Shown: piece after piece, positions 9,792 through 18,500 of the stretch | Position numbering within the stretch: position 1 is the first letter of the stretch | Layout of the letters: every line of letters begins with the position of its first letter | From: Bacteroidales bacterium | GTDB taxonomy: Bacteria; Bacteroidota; Bacteroidia; Bacteroidales; Muribaculaceae | Direction: 5' to 3' | Length of the DNA stretch: 47,990 nucleotides | NCBI GenBank assembly: GCA_004557385.1 | Contig: SFEA01000031.1 | Coordinates: 1-47,990 of the forward strand | Position numbers and translations under genes: made by a program | Notes under the pieces: model-generated | Told to the model about the DNA's origin: nothing | The model's database searches: none | What the model saw: the letters and a program-made list of their open reading frames with translations, nothing else

Positions 9792-10547
9792 TCACTTTAT
9801 CATCTGCTGGAGCAGCAGAGGGTCGTTGGTGGTGATAAAGTCGGCACCGTGGTCGATGCACCATTGCAGGTCGTCGCGTTGGTTCACCGTCCATATGTTC
9901 ACCTTCAAGCCCAGATTGTGGCATTGTTCAATCCATTCGGGATGCTTCTGCATCACCTTCAGGTTGTAGTCGGCACCCGCGCAGCCTTCGTCCTTGAGCT
10001 GTTGCGGCGTCCAGTTGCCGTTCAGATAATACACCTCGGTGCCCTTGGGTGCGCGTTTCACAAACTCGCGCGTGGCTTCGGGCGAAAACGTGATATACAC
10101 CGCGCGGTCGGTGAGCTTGTGGCGCTTCATCAGCTTCAGCACCTTCTTCACCGCCTTGGCTTCGCGGCGCTTGTCGGTGTGCACCTTCAGTTCGCACACC
10201 ACCTTAATGCCCGGGCGTTCGGCAAAAGCCTTCAGATAATCGTCGAGCAGCGGCATGTGTTCGCCGTTGCTCAAGGTCAACGCCGTCACGTCGGCAGCTT
10301 GGCTGGTTTCGATTGGCAGACCTTTGAACGAGGCGTCGTGGTTCACCACCAGCTTCTCGTCGGCAGTCATCCATACGTCGAACTCCGAGCCCCAGCACCC
10401 AATCGAGTCGGCTTTAGCAAGTGCGCGAAGCGAGTTTTGCGCCGAACCGGGCGCGTCCCAAAAGCCGCGGTGAGCAATCACCTTGGGCTGAGCGGCTGCC
10501 GTGGCAATCGTGGCGGCAGCAATCGTGGCAAAAATCAATCGTTTCAT
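9792..10547 (-). CDS. Secreted glycerophosphodiester phosphodiesterase
   Basis: The 251-residue protein hydrolyses glycerophosphodiesters to glycerol-3-phosphate and an alcohol. A cleavable signal (residues 1-19, Ala-rich) places it in the periplasm or outside. The GDPD signature is complete: His26-Arg27 in IAHRGFW, Glu55 and Asp57 in GSEFDVWMT, and His70 in LVVNHD, the metal and catalytic residues of the TIM-barrel family; Glu118-Lys120 in CELKVH and a late IWTVN motif also fit. Length is normal for the short secreted type. It is transcribed against both neighbours and flanked on both sides by repeat families A-C, so it looks like an isolated gene. A TAACTTTA sequence at 10577-10570 (minus strand) is a weak candidate -7 box. 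In scavenging, it would release glycerophosphate from phospholipid headgroups. Confidence 0.9.
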   Translation of the reverse strand: MKRLIFATIAAATIATAAAQPKVIAHRGFWDAPGSAQNSLRALAKADSIGCWGSEFDVWMTADEKLVVNHDASFKGLPIETSQAADVTALTLSNGEHMPLLDDYLKAFAERPGIKVVCELKVHTDKRREAKAVKKVLKLMKRHKLTDRAVYITFSPEATREFVKRAPKGTEVYYLNGNWTPQQLKDEGCAGADYNLKVMQKHPEWIEQCHNLGLKVNIWTVNQRDDLQWCIDHGADFITTNDPLLLQQMIK

Positions 10548-10635
10548 ATTGTTTAGTTTGTTTGATGTGTAAAGTTAATAAAAATTGTCGCTGAGTCGTA
10601 ATAGTTATTCCCAAAAATTATCACCCACCCAAGTT

Positions 10636-10830
10636 GTAGGGGCGTATGGCAATGGCTGCAGCGAGGATGTGCCATCGGAGATGGCAAACCATGCATAACC
10701 GCTGGTGGAGCGATAGCGCAACCTGCGGAGAGCGGAAACCTCACTATTATTCGGCGTCGAAGATGTCGAACAATGTTGTGCCACTTCGAGGCACATTATT
10801 ATTGGAGCCACCTCTCCGCAGGCTGCGCCC
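10636..10830 (+). repeat. Repeat family C, copy 1
   Basis: About 195 bp that is almost identical to 20796-20980. It starts with GTAGGGGCG, contains GTGCCATCGGAGATGGCAAA (a GCCATC/GATGGC hairpin) and a second hairpin TGTGCC-ACTTCGA-GGCACA, and ends in CTCCGCAGGCTGCGCCC. A third, shorter copy lies inverted at 29727-29821. No conserved reading frame is apparent. Confidence 0.85.
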
Positions 10831-10849
10831 TTGTGGGCTTGCCAGCGTA

Positions 10850-10958
10850 TTAACCGCGGAGCGGTTACAACTTCAATAACCCCACATTGGCGCCGTAGGC
10901 GACTATGTGGGGACACGCGGACATCCTCACAATCCACAACCGCGGAGCGGTTGCAGAC
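10850..10958 (+). repeat. Repeat family B, copy 2
   Basis: The clearest family B unit. Hairpin 1 is TAACCGCGGAGCGGTTA (10851-10867). Hairpin 2 has arms CCCCACAT (10880-10887) and ATGTGGGG (10905-10912) around an inner CGCC-GTA-GGCG. Hairpin 3 is AACCGCGGAGCGGTT (10938-10952). Confidence 0.8.
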
Positions 10959-11047
10959 CCGACGCTGCATCCGCAATATGTTTTTAGGGATATTATTCCG
11001 TGGGTTGCGTTTTTGCCCCATGGTCTCAGAATCTTATCCCGAAAAAG

Positions 11048-11102
11048 TGGCAAAATGCAGTGAAAACGCCGATTTAATCGGCATTTTCACACTTTTGCGC
11101 CA
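11048..11102. repeat. Long imperfect palindrome
   Basis: Inner arms of 14 bases, GTGAAAACGCCGAT (11060-11073) and ATCGGCATTTTCAC (11077-11090), pair with one mismatch around a 3-base loop. Outer segments TGGCAAAA (11048-11055) and TTTTGCGCCA (11093-11102) extend the symmetry with bulges. On the minus strand a short T-run follows, but no minus-strand gene lies to the right, so its role is unclear. Confidence 0.7.
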
Positions 11103-11281
11103 TATTTTATGTTATATATTCAGCCACTTATCTTTGTTGTGTATGAGCGGAAAAACGTAAACCGCTGATTCATAGCAAATAATATTTATTACAGTTCTGT
11201 TATAATGTTAAATACTATGTTAATTTTGGTAAATCATATATTAAACGCCAAAAAACATTATGTTTTCAAAAATCAACCATT

Positions 11282-11289
11282 TATCTTTG
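11282..11289 (+). promoter_or_regulatory. -7 box of the 981-residue cargo gene
   Basis: TATCTTTG followed by CC matches the Bacteroidota -7 consensus exactly. The implied start of transcription (about 11295-11297) coincides with the first base of the pairing arm described for 11297-11458. Confidence 0.6.
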
Positions 11290-11296
11290 CCATCGA

Positions 11297-11458
11297 AATA
11301 GAGCGCCTTAGCTTGATTTAATACTATTTTTCTTGATAGGTTTTTTGTTAGGACTATCAATAAACATATATTAGGGCATTTGTTAGATAGAATTGTTATT
11401 GGCATATCCAACCCGTAATCAATAACAACATTGCCAAAGCCGGGCGGAACGCTCTATT
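11297..11458 (+). ncRNA. Structured 5' leader (candidate cis-regulatory RNA)
   Basis: The predicted 5' end of the transcript, AATAGAGCG (11297-11305), is perfectly complementary to CGCTCTATT (11450-11458), closing a domain of about 160 bases. Inside are two perfect hairpins: TTGATAG/CTATCAA (11333-11339 and 11354-11360) and TTGTTATTG/CAATAACAA (11393-11401 and 11420-11428), plus a possible GGCA/TGCC pair outside the second (11375-11378 with 11431-11434). The domain ends about 63 bases before the start codon. I cannot match it to a known riboswitch class. It may be a stability element or a sensor; the structure is seen, the role is inferred. Confidence 0.5.
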
Positions 11459-11521
11459 GACATTTATAATAGACAATTAACTTGATATTACAAACAATAC
11501 TTTAATTTTAACTTTACTACT

Positions 11522-14467
11522 ATGAGAAAATTATTTCTTAGTTTCTTAATCACTTTAGGAGCCTTCGCAGCCCCGAACCTTTGGGCGGATGGTCATTTGC
11601 GAGATGGTGGCGAATCGTTGGTCAAACAAAATAGGACGAACGAACTGAATACATGGTTAACAAATATCTGTGGCGCAAGCAGCACAAGTTCCGGTTGCAA
11701 AATTACTGGAACGCCTTCTGATCCAATTACAACTGGCGTGTATTTTGTTGGCATTAATCATTATTGGGTCGGCGTCAATGAAAATCTGGACCCATATACC
11801 CAAATCAATGAAGGTGTTGATAAAATTGAACAGATTCAGAAAAAAGGAATGTTGAAAACCGGTGAGGGTTCCGGATACGGCACTTTCTATACCTACGAAG
11901 CAAAGAATGCAAACAAGTTCTTCTTTATTGTTAAAAGAAGCAGTAAAAAGACAGATAATACAAACACATCATGTGCATTTCAGTGGTATGACGAGTGGAG
12001 CTATGTTGAAAACACCAGCAATGGTTATGATAAACTCACATCGTGCATCGCAAAGTTGAAAAATGGTAAACCATTCTTTGCACCTCATAATTGTGGCACG
12101 TCATTGAATACTAACCATTATATCTCGCTTAATAGTCCTGAAGCCGATGAGACGGACTCAATTAATGGTTACGACTTCACTGCATTCTTGTATATCCCAA
12201 ACAATGCTCCATCAAGTGGCGATGCAACAAAGACATCTTTTGGCACCGGCGAATATGAATATGTGGAAGAGGGAACATATTATATTTATGATAATCCGGT
12301 AAAGGGTTCATTGATAGGAGTTGTAACTTTGAGCACGCCAGTCAGCGATGCAAATGCAAATTATTACATAAAGGACAGCAATGGTGAGTATGTGCAATTC
12401 AACAGCTCGAAATATGCCGGAAAGCACTATTATTATAGAAACAATGGCAATGCTGTTGCAACAGTTACTGTTTATCAACGTAAGGAAATCACCGTACAGG
12501 CTTACACCAACGCACCATATGTGTTCTTCTATACAGTGGATTTGAGCGGCAAGCGTAGCGACAAGAAGACTGTGACCGGATACGATTGCCCTTACGATGC
12601 AATCCTCGACTGGACTACTGCATTCGACAAGTGGAAAGACGAAACACCGTATACCAAGTATAACGGCATGACCGAGCACTATATCCTTGAACGCTCTTAC
12701 GACCAAATCTATTGGGAAACCGTAAACGGTGTTAATGATGTGGTTGGTAACGACATTACCGATGGAACAAAAAAGACCTTTACCGATACCGAACTTAAGG
12801 ATTTCGACGCAACAACTGCAAAGATTGGTTACACCGTATACTATCGCCTCACTTCGGTTATTCAAAAAGACGATAATGGCAAAACAGTTGAAATGGCGCG
12901 CCGCACTGCAGAGGATATTGTTATTATCAACATTCCGGGCACTTCGCCATTCTCGCTCACTCTTAAAGATAAGACCAAGTCGGAATATGTGCAAGGTTCG
13001 GTTGATGAGAGCGGTGAGTATACCGACGGTAAGAACATCTTCACCAACACAATCATCTCAGCTGAGACTGAGGAGCATGACGCTGTTTTTCTTGCACCAA
13101 ATTCTTTGCTTGAACTTGTTCGCACCGATGCCAAGGGAAGTCAAACAGTGTCAGAATTCACTGTTACAGACGAAAAAATGTCGTTGAGCGACCTTGCCAA
13201 ACAGATTGGCACCGACGGTGTGTACACCGAATCGTTCGAAACAGCTCCTGGCGATGCCATCGACGCAACATATCAGTTACGACTCACTATACCGGTCACA
13301 GATGGTACAAATGAAGTTGTTCTCTCGAATATTGTTAACATTGTTGGCTCGAAGGTAAGCAACATCTCGGTGGCAGTACACCGCTCAGGTACACCTGACA
13401 AAGAAACTTGCGCCAAAGATGAATTGTTCCGCAACGAAGTTAAGTTCAAGCCTGCAAACACTGGTATCGGCACTGGTTACTATATCTATTGCAACGGCGA
13501 AAAGATTATGACCCTTCGCGATGGCGGTAACCTGAAGTTCACCGACCAAGACACAGACAAGGAATATGTTGAGGCAGAAGACGGAACACTATCATTGACT
13601 CTGTTTGCTAAACACGCCCCAATTGCAGAGGGCGAAACCGGAACTGGAACAATCACAGGTTTTCATTATGCAGTTGTGCACTACGATACCGACTCGAAAA
13701 ACACCTACGGTAGCGCTGCAGCAGCTTCGCAATACGATGGTTCGAAAGACGAATTGGTGGTAACGTTCAGCACCACAACGTCAACTTTGGGTAGCCATTA
13801 CGACTTAGTGTTTATCCGCCCGGTTTTGAACTGGACACTCAACAAGGATGCCGACGATGTTAAGACTCCAATCCGCTACGAAATCTATATGAAGATGGAG
13901 CAAGCTCAGTTTGAAATAGATGGAGACCCGAGTTCGGGCAGAACAGGCAATGTAACGGGCTGGGAAGGCGAAAATTTCGGCAAATATTTATTGAGAACAA
14001 CGATTGAAAAAGACCAGAGTGGTAAATTGAGCACATCGTATGCCGACGAAATCTACTATGCCCGCCGTAAACAAAGTTCAGGCACATGGGTTAATCCGAT
14101 TGCTGATGATGAAATTCGCCCGGTCAGCTACTATGTAAGAGCTATCTACAGCGAAGACGCGTATGAAGAAGCTAAACGCAATGTGGCAGAAAAGAACTCC
14201 GACGTATTTGCTGTAAAGGCATCGGCAGGAGGTATCTTCACCGCCATCGACGATGTGGCAGCCGAAGGTGTTAGCGTAGAGGCTAACGACGGCGTAATCA
14301 CCGTGACAGGCGCAAGCGGCACCATCGTGGTGTACAGCGCAACCGGTCAGGCAGTAGCTACAGCCCAAGGCGATGGCGGCGTAACCACCATCGACGCATC
14401 GAACCTCAACGGTGTATACATCGTTAAGGCAAACAACATGAAACCAACAAAAATCCTTATCAAGTGA
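11522..14467 (+). CDS. Unknown type IX secreted protein
   Basis: A 981-residue protein with a clear signal peptide (residues 1-22) and a C-terminal type IX sorting domain (about 905-981) containing SVEANDGVITVTG, VVYSATGQAV and NGVYIVKANN. I recognise no catalytic family in the middle. The first 300 residues are Asn/Ser/Thr/Tyr-rich with several Cys; residues about 320-480 look like a fibronectin-III-type beta-sandwich (YILERSYDQIYWETVNG and VYYRLTSVIQ read like strands of such a domain); the remainder is beta-rich. It therefore looks like a surface or released binding/structural protein. It is monocistronic: a -7 box at 11282-11289, a structured leader, and a terminator right after the stop. 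Bases near the start are much more A/T-rich than the later part of the gene. Confidence 0.85.
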   Translation: MRKLFLSFLITLGAFAAPNLWADGHLRDGGESLVKQNRTNELNTWLTNICGASSTSSGCKITGTPSDPITTGVYFVGINHYWVGVNENLDPYTQINEGVDKIEQIQKKGMLKTGEGSGYGTFYTYEAKNANKFFFIVKRSSKKTDNTNTSCAFQWYDEWSYVENTSNGYDKLTSCIAKLKNGKPFFAPHNCGTSLNTNHYISLNSPEADETDSINGYDFTAFLYIPNNAPSSGDATKTSFGTGEYEYVEEGTYYIYDNPVKGSLIGVVTLSTPVSDANANYYIKDSNGEYVQFNSSKYAGKHYYYRNNGNAVATVTVYQRKEITVQAYTNAPYVFFYTVDLSGKRSDKKTVTGYDCPYDAILDWTTAFDKWKDETPYTKYNGMTEHYILERSYDQIYWETVNGVNDVVGNDITDGTKKTFTDTELKDFDATTAKIGYTVYYRLTSVIQKDDNGKTVEMARRTAEDIVIINIPGTSPFSLTLKDKTKSEYVQGSVDESGEYTDGKNIFTNTIISAETEEHDAVFLAPNSLLELVRTDAKGSQTVSEFTVTDEKMSLSDLAKQIGTDGVYTESFETAPGDAIDATYQLRLTIPVTDGTNEVVLSNIVNIVGSKVSNISVAVHRSGTPDKETCAKDELFRNEVKFKPANTGIGTGYYIYCNGEKIMTLRDGGNLKFTDQDTDKEYVEAEDGTLSLTLFAKHAPIAEGETGTGTITGFHYAVVHYDTDSKNTYGSAAAASQYDGSKDELVVTFSTTTSTLGSHYDLVFIRPVLNWTLNKDADDVKTPIRYEIYMKMEQAQFEIDGDPSSGRTGNVTGWEGENFGKYLLRTTIEKDQSGKLSTSYADEIYYARRKQSSGTWVNPIADDEIRPVSYYVRAIYSEDAYEEAKRNVAEKNSDVFAVKASAGGIFTAIDDVAAEGVSVEANDGVITVTGASGTIVVYSATGQAVATAQGDGGVTTIDASNLNGVYIVKANNMKPTKILIK

Positions 14468-14491
14468 TTTACTAATAAATAATTGATTTTG

Positions 14492-14527
14492 AATAGCGGC
14501 GTCCGTGACGGATACCGCTATTTTTTT
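14492..14527 (+). terminator. Rho-independent terminator
   Basis: AATAGCGG (14492-14499) pairs with CCGCTATT (14515-14522), with an inner TCCG/CGGA stem, and the right arm merges into a T-run ending at 14527. It lies 24 bases after the stop codon of the 981-residue cargo gene. Confidence 0.85.
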
Positions 14528-14624
14528 GTTTTGTGCGGTGGTTGTGCACCCGGCACCCCCCCCCGTCTGCGAGAGGATGAGAAGGTTCTCGCAGAACCCG
14601 CAGAACCCGCAGATTCGGGTGATT

Positions 14625-14759
14625 GGCTCACACAGATTAATCGGATTATAAAGATTATCTGCGCTATCTGAGGAATGATGAGGAGTTTCTCGCAGAAACC
14701 GCAGAAATCGCAGAAGAAAATAATAAAATCTGCTTAATCAAATCAATCTGAGTGAGACC
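14625..14759 (+). repeat. Family A complete unit 1
   Basis: The left arm begins GGCTCACACAGATTAATC, the right arm ends AATCAATCTGAGTGAGACC, and the arms are imperfect reverse complements. Between them lies a GC-rich core built of short TCTGCG/CGCAGA words. Confidence 0.8.
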
Positions 14760-14846
14760 CATATACCTTTCTGCGGCATCTGCGCAATCTGCGAGAGGAA
14801 GAGGAATTTCTCGCAGAAACCGCGGAACCCGCAGATTCGGGTGATT

Positions 14847-14980
14847 GGCTCACACAGATTAATTGGATTTCTAAGATTATCTGCGCTATCTGAGGAATGA
14901 AGAGGAGGTTCTCGCAGAACCCGCAGAACCCGCAGAAGAAAATAATAAATCTGATTAATCAAATCAATCTGAGTGAGACC
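14847..14980 (+). repeat. Family A complete unit 2
   Basis: Same layout as the unit at 14625: left arm GGCTCACACAGATTAATT, core with TTCTCGCAGAACCCGCAG, right arm ending AATCAATCTGAGTGAGACC. Confidence 0.8.
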
Positions 14981-15022
14981 CATGGTGTGTGATTAGGGCG
15001 TGTCAGGCGCAGATAGGTGTTT

Positions 15023-15154
15023 GGCTCACACAGATTAATTCGATTATAAAGATTTTCTGCGCCGTCTGCGGTGGAAGAGGAGTTTCTCGCAGAAACCGCG
15101 GAAATCGCAGAAGAAATAATAAATCTGATTAATCAAATCAATCTGTGTGAGACC
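15023..15154 (+). repeat. Family A complete unit 3
   Basis: Left arm GGCTCACACAGATTAATTCG and right arm ending AATCAATCTGTGTGAGACC. The right arm reads CTGTGTGAG here, which pairs better with CTCACACAG of the left arm than the CTGAGTGAG of the first two units. Confidence 0.8.
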
Positions 15155-15428
15155 CATATACCTTTCTGCGCAATCTGCGCCGTCTGCGAGAGGAAGAGGA
15201 GTATCTCGCAGAAATCGCGGAACCCGCAGAGGAAATAATAAATCTGAATAATCAAATCAATCTGTGTGAGACCCATATACCTTTCTGCGGCATCTGCGCA
15301 ATCTGCGAGAGACCTATGCGGTGTGTGATGAGGGCGTATTGCCATACGCCCCTACTGGTCAGGGGTGAAAAAAACAAAATTGGGCATTGTTTATGAGCCG
15401 TAAAGGCAAGTATATCACATTTTATTTG

Positions 15429-15436
15429 TAATTTTG
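15429..15436 (+). promoter_or_regulatory. Putative -7 box of the TPR gene
   Basis: TAATTTTG fits TAnnTTTG and would give a leader of about 130 bases before the TPR gene at 15572. No convincing -33 element was found. Confidence 0.4.
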
Positions 15437-15571
15437 TGTGGATTATGGCGTGGAGTCAGCAGCCGATTGCGTTGTGCGTGCTTCAAGGCATGGCTCATAC
15501 CATTAACAACGATAATTATTTTAACATCAGTGCCAAACACAATAACGGGTACGCATCAAAAAAAATAGGAC

Positions 15572-18500
15572 ATGAGATTTCAGAAGAACTTTTTAGCAGG
15601 ACTTTGCCTGATGGCATCAGCGGCGGGATATGCCGGCATCAACAGCACCGGCGCCGACGGCTATCTGGCACGAGGGAAAGCAATGTATAACCAAGGCAAT
15701 TATGCAGGCGCCATCGACCAGCTGTCGCACCTAAAGCGCATGCCGGTGAGCAGCACAGTGGCTGATTGTGCCGATTTCTATATAGCCATGAGCAACTACG
15801 AGCGCGGCAACCGCGAGAGCCTCGACGCCTTGCGCGCCTATTTGGCACAGCATCCGTCGGACGTCAACGCCGCCCGCGTGCAAGCCGCCATTGCCGACTA
15901 TTATTTCTACAACGGCAAGTATGGCGAAGCGATTACCGAATACGACAAGGTGCGCACCGCAGCACTCGACGGCGACGCCAGCGAGGACGTTTATTATCGC
16001 CGCGCCTACTCGCTGCTGCGCCTTGGCGAATATGAGCAGGCGCTGGTGAACATCAATGCGTTGCGAGGCTCACGCCGCTATGCCGCCGCCAACACCTTCT
16101 ATCAAGCCTACGTCGACTATGCCAACAAACGCTACGGCGAAGCGCTCACCAAGTTTCAGCGCGTGAAGGGCAACGGCGAGTTGGCGTATAATGCTCAATA
16201 CTATGTGGCTCAAATTTATTTCACCCAACAGCAGTACGACAAGGCGGAGACGCTTGCAAAATCGCTGTTGAGCGACGGCAACAACCCTGCGTTTAATGCC
16301 GAGCTGTGCCGCATCATTGGCGAATGTGAATATCAGGACGGCAACGACGATGAGGCAGAAAAATATCTGAAGCGATACCTCGACAGCGCCGGCGACGAAC
16401 CGCTGCGCTCGGCAGCCTATGCCTATGGCGTGATTCGCTATCGCGCCGACGCCCACGACGAGGCGGTGAGCAGTCTGGCAACCATGACCACCGAAAGCGA
16501 CGCCCTCTCGCAGAGCGCCTACCTCTACATCGGTCAGAGCTATCTGAAGCTGCACGAACTCAACAAGGCATCGATTGCGTTTGAAAAAGCCATTCAGCTC
16601 GACTACGACCGCGACGTCACCGAAACAGCGTTCTACAACTATGCCATCACCCAAAACGAGGGCGGACGCACGCCGTTCAACAAGTCGATTGACATCTTCG
16701 AGCAATTCATCAACAAATATCCCGACTCGCGTTACGCCAGCCAGGTGGAGGAATATCTGATTAACGCCTATCTCACCACCACCGACTACGACAAGGCATA
16801 CACCAGCATCAGCCACATCAAGAATCCGTCGGAAAAGGTGCTCGCCGCCAAGCAATATGTGCTTTATCAACTTGGCGTGCAGGCGCTGTCGAACAATGCC
16901 ACATCAAAGGCTAACACCTATTTCACCCAAGCGTTGGCGCTGGAGAAATATGACCGCAATCTGGCAGCCGACACCCGCCTGTGGTTGGGCGAAACCAACT
17001 ATCGCCTTGGTAAATATGCCTTGGCGCAAAAATATCAGAAGGCATTCCTCGGCAGTGTGACGTCGAGCAACAAAAATTACGGTCTGGGCAACTACAACCT
17101 GGGCTACTCGTTGTTCCAGCAAAGGCAATATGGCACCGCCCGCACCTATTTTGAGCACGCTGCCACCAGCAAGCAATTGGGCACCTCGCTCCGCGCCGAT
17201 GCCTACAACCGCCTTGCCGACTGCCAATACTACACCAAGCAATATTCGGCAGCCGAGGGCAACTACGAAGCAGCCTACAACCTCGACCGCAACACCGCCG
17301 GCGACTATGCCCTCTACCAGAAGGCAATCATGAAGGGCCTCACCAAGGACTACAGCGGCAAGATAGCTGCCATCGACAATATGCTCAAGCAATTCCCGTC
17401 GTCGGGCCTCGCTGCCGGCGCCCTGCTTGAGAAAGCCAACACCTACGCCCTCATCAACAACAATGCCGCAGCCACCGACACCTATAACGAGCTGCTGCGC
17501 CGCTATCCGGCAACCACCGAAGCCCGCAAGGGTCTGCTGCAGCTTGCCATCAACCAGCGCTATGTGGGCGAGGAAAGCAAAGCCATAGGCACCTATAAGA
17601 AAGTTATCACCAAATATCCTACCAGCGAAGAAGCCGCAGTGGCAGCCGAGGACCTCAAGGTGATTTATGCCGACAACGGCAATCTGCGCGAATATGCCTC
17701 GTTTATCAACAGCGTGCCCAACGCGCCACACTTAGACGTGAAAGAAGTGGAAAAACTCACCTTCAACGCTGCCGAAAAAGCCGCTTTGGCTGAAAAGAGC
17801 AGCATCAAGAAGATGGAGAACTACCTGAGCAGCTATCCCAACGGCGCCTACGAAGCCAACGCCCACTACTACATCGGTCGCGACTGCTATCAGAAAGCCG
17901 AGTACGACAAGGCACTCACACACATCAACCAAGCATTGCGCGCCACCGACGCCTCGTTTGCCGAAGATGCCCTCGCCATCAAGAGCGACATTTTGATGAA
18001 GCAGGATAAAAACACCGAGGCACTCGACACCTATCGCCGCCTTGCTGAAAAGGCATCGTCGCACGACAACAAGGTGATTGCCAACCTGGGCATTATGCGC
18101 GCCAACGTAGCACTCAAGCAATGGGCCGAAGTGAAGCTCAGCGCAGCCACCTTGCTGAGCCTGGGCAGCCTGAGCGACGCCGAGGAGAAAGAGGCAACGC
18201 TGAACCGCGCTATTGCCAACGCTCATTTGGGCAACACCAAGGAAGCCGAAGCCGACTACAGCGTGCTTGCAAAGGATGTGCGCAGCGAGTCGGGAGCACG
18301 AGCCGCCTATGAGCTTGCCAAGCTGCAATACGAAGCCGGCAGCCTGAAGACCTGCGAAAAGACCCTCAACAAATTCATCGACGAAGGCACCTCGCATCAG
18401 TATTGGCTCGCCAAAGCATTCATCTTGCTTGCCGACGTATATCACAAGCAAGGCAACGACTTTGAAGCCCGCGAATACCTCGAGAGCCTCAAGAGCAACT

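Larger units (their letters stand above)
14559..15310 (+). repeat. Cluster of repeat family A units
   Basis: About 750 bp made almost entirely of family A. Three complete units of 132-135 bp (14625-14759, 14847-14980, 15023-15154) are separated by spacers, most of which carry the same ATATACCTTTCTGCG and CATCTGCGCAATCTGCGAGAG motifs. A fourth unit (about 15167-15273) has core and right arm but no left arm, and the cluster opens with a core without arms. Open frames across it differ from copy to copy, so I do not call genes. A GGGCGTAT/ATACGCCC hairpin follows at 15332-15351. Confidence 0.85.

Noticed and set aside
9579..10556. A 325-codon plus-strand frame over the phosphodiesterase
   Set aside because: It begins in repeat family B and runs antisense to the GDPD motifs.
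14559..15310. CRISPR array
   Set aside because: Repeated words are irregular in length and spacing, spacers are themselves repeated, and no cas gene is near.
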